Part shown: positions 17,141 through 25,078 of the stretch, piece after piece
How positions within the stretch are numbered: position 1 is the first letter of the stretch
Layout: the number at the start of each line of letters is the position of its first letter
Assembly (NCBI RefSeq): GCF_010548375.1
Contig: NZ_JAAGLY010000008.1
Coordinates: forward strand, 248,001 to 312,000
Reading direction: 5' to 3'
Source: Streptomyces sp. SID13726
Lineage (GTDB): Bacteria > Actinomycetota > Actinomycetes > Streptomycetales > Streptomycetaceae
Length of the DNA: 64,000 bases
Translations under genes and position numbers: made by a program
Notes under the pieces: model-generated
Seen by the model: only the letters and a program-made list of their open reading frames with translations
Database searches by the model: none
What the model was told of the DNA's origin: nothing

Positions 17141-17901
17141 CCACGGCGCCCGCCGAATCGCTGCTGTTCGACGTGCCGCCACCGCTGACGCCCGTCGAAC
17201 GGCTGCTCCACCTCGCCGGCCAGTACACCCGCCACAACGACGCGCTCGACCTCCTCCTACACACCACGGACCGCCTCGACCCGCAGGCGCATGTCGCATC
17301 CGCCGAGCGCCTGGCATCCGACACCCGCACCGTCATCAGAGCCATCCAGGAGGAACGGCTCTACAAGAGCACGGAGTTGACCGAGTGCGTGGTGCGACTG
17401 AAGCAGCTCGCTTTCCTCAGCACCGCGTCCGCCGACCAGGGCATCAAGGCGGCCCGTGAGCTGACCGCCCTGGCTCCCGAGGCCGCGGTCGGCTGCGCCG
17501 CGCACCTCGCGGTGGAAACCCGGCGACGGCGTCCACCGGTTGGCGTCGCACCGGGTGAACGGCTCACTGCCGCCCAGCGCGCCGCCCTGGTGCAGATCGC
17601 ACGCGGTCACGTCGTCGTCAGCAGCTCTCTGGGGCGCCAGTTCGCACGGTCCCGCGAGCCCAAGGTCCTGATCAGCTCGTTGCGCGTCCTGGAATCCAAC
17701 GGCCTCGCCGAACGGGTCCCCAACTCCGCTCCTGGTGCCTACACCAGCAGCCTGCCCCAGGACCGCGTGCACCTCACAGCTGCGGGCATCACTGCCCTCG
17801 CCTCCGCCATCGCACCACCCCCTGAGGGGCCCAGCGTCGCGCCCGGTACGACGCTCCGCCCGATGCCCGCCGCCCAGCAGGCCCCGGCCCGTAGCCGCTG
17901 A
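17137..17901 (+). CDS. Predicted winged-helix protein, 254 aa
   Basis: ATG 17137 in an ATGA overlap. The N-terminal 140 residues are helical (TPVERLLHLAGQYTRHNDAL). Residues about 155-235 look like a winged helix: LTAAQRAALVQIARG, REPKVLISSLRVLESNGLAE, DRVHLTAAGITALAS. Two paralogues follow at 17930 and 19521. The form of the C-terminal domain suggests DNA binding as in MarR-like or phage repressor proteins, but target and role are unknown. The tail is Pro/Ala-rich and ends Ala-Arg-Ser-Arg. Confidence 0.65.
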   Translation: MTTAPAESLLFDVPPPLTPVERLLHLAGQYTRHNDALDLLLHTTDRLDPQAHVASAERLASDTRTVIRAIQEERLYKSTELTECVVRLKQLAFLSTASADQGIKAARELTALAPEAAVGCAAHLAVETRRRRPPVGVAPGERLTAAQRAALVQIARGHVVVSSSLGRQFARSREPKVLISSLRVLESNGLAERVPNSAPGAYTSSLPQDRVHLTAAGITALASAIAPPPEGPSVAPGTTLRPMPAAQQAPARSR

Positions 17902-17929
17902 ACCCTCGCCCTCGCCCAGGAGTCACCCC

Positions 17930-18784
17930 ATCTCCACGCACCCGCCCGACCTGCACGACCACGTCCGCCAACTCCGTCAGCTGGCCCGGGACTTCGAATC
18001 CCTGCGCGCCCGCGTCCGCGACCACTCCCCCGCCCCGGGCGCCGATGCGCTGCGCCGTATCGGGCCGCTGCTGCTCGCCACCCAGGAGCTGACGGCCAGC
18101 GCGCTCGGGCAGTTGACGGCCCTCGACGACAGCGCATACACCCGTCTCGCTGGAAGCGGCGCCGGTCTGGAGCTGATGGCCTCGGTCGTCTCCAGTGCCT
18201 CTCGCGCCGGCAACGACCTCGCCGACGCTCTGTCCGCGAACGCGTACGAGGGCGGGCCGGTCGCCGGCTACCCGGCCGATGATGCCGCGTCGCGCACCGC
18301 GCGGCATGCCGCCGCGGTGCCGCGCATGGCCGGGCTCCTGGGCGATGCCGCGCACCGGCTCGACCTGAGCGCGACCGGGTGCCGCTACCTCGCCCACGGC
18401 ATCGCCGAGGACCTCTCCTCCGTGCCGGACCGTACGGCGGCCTCCGCCGAGCAGAGGTCCGTGCCCGCACTCACGCTCACCCAGTACGACGCCCTCAAGT
18501 CCCTTGCGGACGGCGGACGGCTGTACGAGAGCGCGACCCGTGGGATGGGCGTCACCCGCGTCGCCACCGACAACGGCACCCGCATCTCGATCGCCACCTA
18601 CCGGGCCCTGAACAACCGCGGACTCGTCACTGCCGACAACAGCACCTCGCTCTATCACGGACAGAAGATCACAGTGACCGAGCAGGGACGCCGTGCACTG
18701 GACGGGCCTCGCCCTCGTGCCCCGTTGGCGGCGGCAGCGGCCACCGCGGCGACGACCACGGCGGCGCAGGGGGTGCGCCGATGA
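17930..18784 (+). CDS. Predicted winged-helix protein with ATC start, 284 aa
   Basis: Paralogue of the previous gene: helical N-terminus (LHDHVRQLRQLARDFESL) and C-terminal winged helix (LTLTQYDALKSLADGGRLYE, TRISIATYRALNNRGLVTAD, ITVTEQGRRALDG). No ATG, GTG or TTG exists in frame before about 18110, deep inside the aligned region. ATC 17930 follows CAGGAG (17917-17922) at seven bases and is the best start. The tail is Ala/Thr-rich and ends Gly-Val-Arg-Arg. It overlaps the DUF317 gene by ATGA. Confidence 0.65.
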   Translation: MSTHPPDLHDHVRQLRQLARDFESLRARVRDHSPAPGADALRRIGPLLLATQELTASALGQLTALDDSAYTRLAGSGAGLELMASVVSSASRAGNDLADALSANAYEGGPVAGYPADDAASRTARHAAAVPRMAGLLGDAAHRLDLSATGCRYLAHGIAEDLSSVPDRTAASAEQRSVPALTLTQYDALKSLADGGRLYESATRGMGVTRVATDNGTRISIATYRALNNRGLVTADNSTSLYHGQKITVTEQGRRALDGPRPRAPLAAAAATAATTTAAQGVRR

Positions 18785-19494
18785 GCCAGTACGCGCCCGA
18801 CGACCGGGTCATGGTCTCCCCGCGCTACATGGCAGGCGCTGGCGACCGGATCGCCGACGTGATCGGCCCGCTGATCCACCTCTTCGGCTGGCACCCGCAG
18901 CACGACACCGCCACTGGGCACGTCAGGATCGACAGCCCCGACGGCAGCGTGTTCTGCGACTTCGATCCCCTCCACCCTCTCGGCCGATGGTGGACGATCG
19001 CCCACCACGAGCCCTACTGGGAAGTGCAGTTCAGCCAGCCGACGCCGATGGAGGCCATCGCCGCCGTCACCCAGGCTCTGCCGCAACTGCTCGGCGATGA
19101 CCGGCATGCCGAGCGCATCCCGATCACGGACATGCCCCTGGACTCGCTCGCGGCGCTCAACGACTGGTCCGTCGAGGACGGCGTCCTGTCCTCGCCCGAT
19201 TGGTACTGCCGGCTGCTCCACACACCCGACGAGGACATCACCTGGCGGGCCGAGCACGTCTTCTACGAAGACGAGCCGCTGGCGACCTTCACCCGCGATG
19301 CCCCCGAGGGCCTCGTCCGGAACTTCTTCGCCCACCTGGCCGCGCCCGCGGCAGTGGAACGGGCCTTCGCCGACATCCCCCTCATGACGCGGCACGGGCA
19401 CGGCACCGTGATCACTCCGGTCCGCGGCTCCGCGATCACTCCGCACACCGATCACGCCCTCGCTCAGCTCGACCGCTCGTTCCGACGCCGCTGA
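18781..19494 (+). CDS. DUF317 family protein, 237 aa
   Basis: ATG 18781 in an ATGA overlap. Family marks: VMVSPRYMAGAGD, RWWTIAHHEPYWEVQFSQPT, TPMEAIAAVTQALPQLLGDD, and a second unit with RLLHTPDEDITWRAEHVFYE. The protein is acidic except for the end, Ser-Phe-Arg-Arg-Arg. It sits between two winged-helix paralogues, so gene pairs of winged-helix plus DUF317 may have been duplicated. Confidence 0.8.
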   Translation: MSQYAPDDRVMVSPRYMAGAGDRIADVIGPLIHLFGWHPQHDTATGHVRIDSPDGSVFCDFDPLHPLGRWWTIAHHEPYWEVQFSQPTPMEAIAAVTQALPQLLGDDRHAERIPITDMPLDSLAALNDWSVEDGVLSSPDWYCRLLHTPDEDITWRAEHVFYEDEPLATFTRDAPEGLVRNFFAHLAAPAAVERAFADIPLMTRHGHGTVITPVRGSAITPHTDHALAQLDRSFRRR

Positions 19495-19520
19495 GTCAAC
19501 CCTCGCCCACGGAGCTGTCC

Positions 19521-20353
19521 CTGACCGAGAAGACCCTCTGCCTTGAACCTGCCGAGCAACTCACCGCCCTGGCCGCCGACTTCACCCGCTTCAACGACGC
19601 CCACCTGCCGCACGCGCTGAACCACCAGGAGCCCACCACCCTGCTCGGCGCCCAGACCCTGTCGGCCCAGGCACTGGCCCGGTCCGCGCTGACCATCGTG
19701 GACACGCTCAACGCCCAGCCGATATACCACAGCCCCGAGATCCGCGCGGTGTACGCACGCGTACGCCGACTCGCCCACCTCGCCACCGACGCGGCCGACC
19801 GTCTCATCGATGCCGTCGACATCCTCGACCGCACCCGCGCCGGGCTTCCCGTGGAAGTCGGTGACGGCCTGCGGGAGTCCTGCCCGAAAGCGAGGCCCGC
19901 CAGGAGGCCGGCGAAGGCTTCGCCCTCGTCGCCAGCCTCACCGCCCTGGGTTCCCCGGACGCCCTGTCCGCCGCCGAACTCTTCGTCGCCGAACGCCGCT
20001 ACCGCGGCTTCGTACCCGAGTACCAGTCTCCTGCCCTCTCCCCTACTCAGAACAGCACGCTGCGCGCCGTGGCCCGCGGCGATGTCACGGTCACCGACGA
20101 CAAGCCCTCCCTGCGCCGCGAGGACACCCGCGTCAGCATCACCACCATCCGCGCCCTGGAGAGCCGCGGCCTCGTGCTGCGCGAGGACTGCCCTCGCTGG
20201 TTCTGCGACGAGCGCGTCCACCTCACCGCGGCGGGGCGCCGCGACCTCGCCGCCTCGTTCGCACGGCCGCGCCCCACCGCGTGGACCACCGCCCGCCCCG
20301 CTCCGCCCCTGCCGACGGCCGCCGCGGCCCGCACTCCGGCTCACCGCCGCTGA
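19521..20353 (+). pseudogene. Third winged-helix paralogue, frameshifted
   Basis: The first part (LEPAEQLTALAADFTRFNDA, IYHSPEIRAVYARVRRLAHL) runs from CTG 19521, six bases after GGAG (19511-19514). No conventional start exists before about 19697. Near 19872-19880 coding moves to the next frame, which continues ESEARQEAGEGFALVASLTA and the winged helix (LSPTQNSTLRAVARGDVTV, RVSITTIRALESRGLVL, RVHLTAAGRRDLAASF), ending Ala-His-Arg-Arg at 20353. A one-base indel in life or in the assembly would explain this. Confidence 0.6.
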
Positions 20354-20380
20354 CCATCCCGTTCACCGCAAGGACGCCCC

Positions 20381-21313
20381 ATTTCTGCCATCCCCGTATT
20401 CCGATCCATCTCACTCGGTGCCGGAGTTCAGTCCAGCGCCATGCTCGCCCTGTCAGCCAACGGGATTCTCCCCAAGGTCGACTACGCCATTTTCGCCGAC
20501 ACCGGATGGGAACCGAAGGCCGTCTACGCCCATCTCGACCGCCTGGAGAAGGAGATAGCACAACCGGCCGGGATACCCGTTCTGCGCGTCGCCTCCGGAA
20601 ACATCCGCGACGACGCACTCGACCCGGAACACCGCTTCGCTTCCATGCCGCTCTACATCCTGAATCAGGACGGCAAACCTGGTATGAACAGGCGACAGTG
20701 CACCGGGGAATATAAAATCAAGCCGATCAAGAAGAAGGTTCGGGAGATTCTCGGATACCCCTATCCGTTGCGAATCCCGAAGGGTGTATTCGTCGAGCAG
20801 TGGGTCGGAATTTCCACCGATGAATTTCATCGAGCCAAGGACGCCGACGTCAATTACATGCGCAACCGGCACCCCCTCATCGACCTGAACTGGTCACGCA
20901 CGGATTGCATCCAATACCTGACGTCCATCGGCCTGGCCGATACACCGAAATCGAGCTGCCTCGGATGCCCATTTCACGGGAACCAGCAGTGGCGGAACAT
21001 CCGGGACACCAGTCCTCAGGAATGGCAGGACGTGGTGGCGTTCGACTCGGCCATCCGTCAGGGCAACGCCCGCGCCAACGCCTCCGGGAACCGTCTGCTC
21101 GGCCAGGCGTTCCTGCACCGCTCCCGTGTCCCGCTCGACCAGGCCCCCATCGACCACGTCACGGCCACCGAATGGGCGGCACGCCAGCAGGAACTCGACG
21201 CGCCGTCCTCCACGGTCGAGGAACTGGAGGAAGGCGTGGTCGACGGCTGCTCCCCCTGGGCCTGCCGGGGCGAGGTCGAGCCGGTCCAGGACGAGTTCGG
21301 ACTGGCTTCTTGA
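20381..21313 (+). CDS. PAPS-reductase-family PP-loop protein, ATT start
   Basis: About 310 aa. The PP-loop SLGAGVQSSAM at residues 12-22 binds ATP or PAPS. QCTGEYKIKPIKKK, SSCLGCPFHGN (CxxC) and GCSPWACRGE near the end supply cysteines that could hold an Fe-S cluster. It belongs to the phosphoadenosine-phosphosulfate-reductase superfamily as found in actinophages and plasmids, not to assimilatory CysH in a sulfate operon. ATG 20441 would remove the PP-loop. ATT 20381, six bases after AAGGA, is the only fitting start. It overlaps the DNA methyltransferase by TTGA, so a nucleotide- or DNA-modification role is a reasonable inference. Confidence 0.8.
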   Translation: MSAIPVFRSISLGAGVQSSAMLALSANGILPKVDYAIFADTGWEPKAVYAHLDRLEKEIAQPAGIPVLRVASGNIRDDALDPEHRFASMPLYILNQDGKPGMNRRQCTGEYKIKPIKKKVREILGYPYPLRIPKGVFVEQWVGISTDEFHRAKDADVNYMRNRHPLIDLNWSRTDCIQYLTSIGLADTPKSSCLGCPFHGNQQWRNIRDTSPQEWQDVVAFDSAIRQGNARANASGNRLLGQAFLHRSRVPLDQAPIDHVTATEWAARQQELDAPSSTVEELEEGVVDGCSPWACRGEVEPVQDEFGLAS

Positions 21314-22587
21314 GGCGGATCATCCTGGACCTGTTCGCCGGCCCCGGCGGCTGGAGCCACGCGCTCACCGTTCTCGGCACGCGGGATGTCGGTCTGGAGT
21401 GGGACGAGTGGGCGTGCAAGACCCGCGCCCAGGCAGGGCAGTTGACGATCCGCACCGACGTCGCCACCTACCCCGTGTGGATCTTCTCCGGCCGGGTCCT
21501 CGGACTGATCGCCTCCCCTCCGTGCCAGGCATGGAGCATGGCGGGCAAGCGCCTCGGTCTCGTCGACCAGCCCCTCGTGCACCAGGCCGTCGCCGACCTG
21601 GCCGCCGGCCGCGACACCCGCGAGCAGTTGCTCGGCGCGTGCGCGGACCAGCGCTCGCTCCTCGCCGCCGAACCCATGCGCTACCTGCACGCCCTCCACA
21701 GCGTGGGCGAGCCGGAGTGGGTGCTCATGGAGGAAGTCCCGGACGTCCTGCCGTTGTGGCGGCAGTACGCCGCCATCCTGCGCGCCTGGGGATTCTCCGT
21801 ATGGACCGGCATCCTCAACGCCGCCGACTACGGCGTCCCTCAGACGAGGCGGCGGGCGATCCTGCTCGCCTCCCGCACCCGCACCGCGGCACCGCCGCCG
21901 CCCACCCACGCACCGGTGGCCGAACCGGAGTCGCTGTTCGGGCCCGGCCGCGCCCGCTGGGTGTCGATGGCCGAAGCCCTGGGCTGGGGCGCCACCGACC
22001 GTCCCGTGCCCACCGTGTGCGCGGGCGGCGGACCGGGAGGCGGACCCGAACCCTTCCCCTCCGGCTCCCGCAAGACCCTCTCCGACGCCCGCGCCCGCGG
22101 CACCTGGACGCCGCGCAGCGACACCCACCCCGACGAACACCTCCGCCGCGACAGCTCCGGCCCGGCCACAAGCCACGGCACTGACAAGAACCGCCCGACC
22201 CGGGATACGGCCCCCGCACGCACCCCAGATGCACTGCACTGGGCGTGGTCGCTGCGCAGCAACAACCAGGCCAACGCCACCGTCCGGAGGTCGTCCGAAC
22301 CGGCCGGCACCCTGTTCTTCGGCCACCGGGCCAACGAATGCACCTGGGTCGCCGACACCACCGCCAGCAGCATGGACGGCGAGCAGCAGGTGCCGGATCC
22401 GATAAGGATCACCGCCCGCGAAGCGGGCATTCTGCAGAGTTTCCCTGCCAACTACCCCTGGCAGGGCAACAAGGGCCAGCAGTTCTCCCAGATCGGCAAC
22501 GCCGTGCCCCCGCGCCTGGCAGCCCACCTGCTCGCCTCGCACCTCAACAAGCCCGTCAACCCCGACGACTTCGCCTTCGCCGCCTGA
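21310..22587 (+). CDS. C5-cytosine DNA methyltransferase
   Basis: A 425-aa protein from TTG 21310 (TTGA overlap). Motif I DLFAGPGGWS (7-16), motif IV SPPCQAWS with catalytic Cys72, motif VI variant MEEVP in place of ENV, motif VIII QTRRRAILL, and motif X QIGNAVPPRLAAH at the end. The usual target-recognition region lies at about residues 205-350. No restriction endonuclease gene is adjacent, so it is an orphan methylase or works with the coupled PP-loop protein. The next gene starts on its last base (TGATG). Confidence 0.9.
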   Translation: MRRIILDLFAGPGGWSHALTVLGTRDVGLEWDEWACKTRAQAGQLTIRTDVATYPVWIFSGRVLGLIASPPCQAWSMAGKRLGLVDQPLVHQAVADLAAGRDTREQLLGACADQRSLLAAEPMRYLHALHSVGEPEWVLMEEVPDVLPLWRQYAAILRAWGFSVWTGILNAADYGVPQTRRRAILLASRTRTAAPPPPTHAPVAEPESLFGPGRARWVSMAEALGWGATDRPVPTVCAGGGPGGGPEPFPSGSRKTLSDARARGTWTPRSDTHPDEHLRRDSSGPATSHGTDKNRPTRDTAPARTPDALHWAWSLRSNNQANATVRRSSEPAGTLFFGHRANECTWVADTTASSMDGEQQVPDPIRITAREAGILQSFPANYPWQGNKGQQFSQIGNAVPPRLAAHLLASHLNKPVNPDDFAFAA

Positions 22588-23720
22588 TGCCCCACACCCC
22601 CGACACCCCTGACATCACCGAGGACGACGATCTGGACCGCGTACGGGCTGCTCTCCAGCCCGTGCACTACGCCGAACAGGCCCTCCTCGGAGCCCTCCTC
22701 CTCGACCCCCAGCGTCTGGCCGACACCACAACCCTGACCGCCGGCCACTTCGACAACCACAACCACGCCACCCTCTTCACCGCGATCCGCACCCTCCCCA
22801 CACCGGACCCCGCCGACCATGCCAAAGACGCCGCATGGCTCACCAAGGTGCTGGAACACGCCCGGCCAAAGTCCCGCAGCCTGAGCTCCTCCTACCTCCA
22901 CAGCCTCATCCAGTTCTGCCCGCAGCCCAAGCATGCCGCCGCGTACGCCCGAATGATCCGCGCTGACCACGCCCGCCGCACCCTGAGCCTGCACGCCGAA
23001 CGCCTCGCACTCACCGCCACCGATCCCGCCGGGCCGGACACCACCGCCGCGACCCTCGCCCACGCCGACACCCTCGCCCGCCTCCTGGACGACCTCGCCG
23101 GCCAGTTCGCCCCGCACCCCGGCTCTCTTCCCCGCACCCCGCCCGCACCCACCGCCGCACGGCACGGCGGCGAGGAAGACCTCTACGAGGAACGCTGCCT
23201 GCTCGCCACCGCCACCGCCTATCCGGCCGAGGTCGCGCAGATGCGGTGGCTGGCGGCGGAGGACTTCATCTGGCCGCTGCACGCCACGCTCTGGCAGTGC
23301 ATCACCGCCCTGGTCCACCGCGGCGATATGGTCGACCCCGTCACCGTCCTTAGCGAGGCCCAGCACCGCGGACTGATCACCGACACCCTCACCTCCCGCG
23401 ACCTGATAGCTCTCATCTCCACACCCGCAGCATCCCCCGAATACTGGGGCGAGAACGTCCTTCGGCGTGCGCTGCTCGCCCGCGCCCACACGGTCGCGAC
23501 ACGGATCACCACGTACACCGACGACCTCGCCAACACCCCCCACCAGCTCATCACCGGCAGCCGCCGCGCCCTGGCCGACCTGAACTCCCTGCGCACCCGC
23601 TGGCACCACGCCACCTCCCCGGCTCTGGCGACCAGGTCCGCCCAGGCCAGCGCCACGGCCGCACCCCGGGCCGGCCCGCCACCGGCCACGACCCCGCCCG
23701 CCGTACGACTGTCCCGCTGA
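22587..23720 (+). CDS. Protein with two DnaB-N-like domains, no ATPase
   Basis: A 377-aa protein. Residues 25-75 (VHYAEQALLGALLLDPQRLA, GHFDNHNHATLFTAIRTL) match the N-terminal domain of DnaB-type replicative helicases. A second copy at about 200-280 (EERCLLATATAYPAEVAQMR, LHATLWQCITALVHRGDMVD) follows a Pro-rich linker. No RecA-type ATPase motifs follow. DnaB-N domains mediate primase and loader contacts, so it could modulate host replication or serve a plasmid replisome. The tail is Pro/Ala-rich and ends Arg-Leu-Ser-Arg. Confidence 0.75.
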   Translation: MPHTPDTPDITEDDDLDRVRAALQPVHYAEQALLGALLLDPQRLADTTTLTAGHFDNHNHATLFTAIRTLPTPDPADHAKDAAWLTKVLEHARPKSRSLSSSYLHSLIQFCPQPKHAAAYARMIRADHARRTLSLHAERLALTATDPAGPDTTAATLAHADTLARLLDDLAGQFAPHPGSLPRTPPAPTAARHGGEEDLYEERCLLATATAYPAEVAQMRWLAAEDFIWPLHATLWQCITALVHRGDMVDPVTVLSEAQHRGLITDTLTSRDLIALISTPAASPEYWGENVLRRALLARAHTVATRITTYTDDLANTPHQLITGSRRALADLNSLRTRWHHATSPALATRSAQASATAAPRAGPPPATTPPAVRLSR

Positions 23721-23737
23721 CCCCGAACGAACCGGTA

Positions 23738-23758
23738 CCCGGGCTTCTCCGGCCCGGG
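23738..23758 (+). terminator. Short hairpin after the DnaB-N gene
   Basis: CCCGGGC and GCCCGGG separated by seven bases, 18 bases after the stop at 23720. A plausible factor-independent pause or terminator. Confidence 0.4.
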
Positions 23759-23785
23759 CATCGGAACGAGAGAGCACCCCAGGTC

Positions 23786-25042
23786 ATGACACCGCCCACC
23801 ACCGACGCACACGTCCGCCTCGACATCCACCCCTCCCACGCCAGCGCCGTGACCGCCACCCTCACCGGCACCCGCCACGATCTGGCCCACCCCGTGCTGA
23901 CCGCGCACGGCTTCGAAGCCCTCGACGACCACACCCTGGTCATGGCCCGCATCGACCACGAGGAACCCACTGGGCCGACAGGGCCGCCCAGACCCTGACC
24001 GCCCACGGCATCACCACCCAGATCACCGACCGGCTCCGCGAAGCGATCGACGAGGAATGGACCTGGGCCAGCCACCCCATGCCCTGGAGCACCCGCGAGG
24101 AAATCCGGGAGATGTCCAACGAAGCCCAGAAGATCTACAACGACATCCGCTACGCGCGGCTCCTCATCCACGCCCACGCCGACGACGGCCACAGCACCGT
24201 CGCCGTCGGCACCCACCTCGACAGCGGCAAGAGCGTCTACCTCCACGGCGAAGACCACCTGCGGCAGATCGCCGACAGCTTCGACTCACCCGCCCAGGCC
24301 CTGACCGTCCTCGAACGGCTCCACGCCGCCACCATGCGTCCCGGCCCCGCCCTGACCGACACCGAACGCGAAGCCGCCCGAGCCCGCACCTCCCTCGGCA
24401 CCCCACCCGCGCCCCCGCCCCCGAACCGGAGAGCGTGCCCGCCCACGCCGCCGATGCCCGCAACCACGAAGCCGCCTTCGACGGTTTCCTCACCGACAAC
24501 GGCGACTGGGAGCGATACAACACCTGGGAGGACGGCACCAGTGTCGCGACCCACGAATCACTGACCCTGCGCATCCTCTTCGAACACGGAGCCGGCCCCC
24601 GCGACGCGCAGTGGACCATCGCCGCCTACGAGAGCCTGGTCAGCGAGCGCATGTGGCACATGGCCATCACACCCACCACCCCCCAACCCATCCTGCACAC
24701 CCTGCTCACCGCCCTCAGCGACGCTCAAGCATGGGAGACCGCACTCGGAACCGCGGTCACCGACAAGACCGTCGCCCAGGCCACCCGACCCCTCACCGAA
24801 GCAGGATGGACACCCACCGTCGAGGGCAGCCGACTGCACTGGCAGCCCCAGACGGGCGACGCCGGCATACAGTTCGACGCCTTAGCCGCCAACGCACCCC
24901 ACCAGCCCCTCGACACCTGGACCATCTGGCCGGCCCCAGCATCAACCAGCGCACCTGGGCCATCCGCGCCTCCGTCTACACTCCGGTGCGCGCCACCACC
25001 ACGCCACCACGCTCGCAACGCCAGGCCGGCCGACCGCACTGA
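23786..25042 (+). pseudogene. DUF317-like gene broken by three frameshifts
   Basis: ATG 23786 opens a good frame (VRLDIHPSHASAVTATLTGT) that slips near 23962-23970 (CCCACTGGGCC) into a frame with RYARLLIHAHADDGHSTVAV and SPAQALTVLERLHAATM. A second slip occurs at the C-rich stretch near 24408-24421, giving WERYNTWEDGTSVATHESLT and TTPQPILHTLLTALSDAQAW. A third near 24930 leads to AGPSINQRTWAIRASVYTPV and TGA at 25040. The joined product (about 415 residues) resembles tandem DUF317 units. It ends 37 bases before the first CRISPR repeat. Confidence 0.6.
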
Positions 25043-25078
25043 CCTGTCAGCCCCCGCCCCGGTCCCGCGCTCGACACG

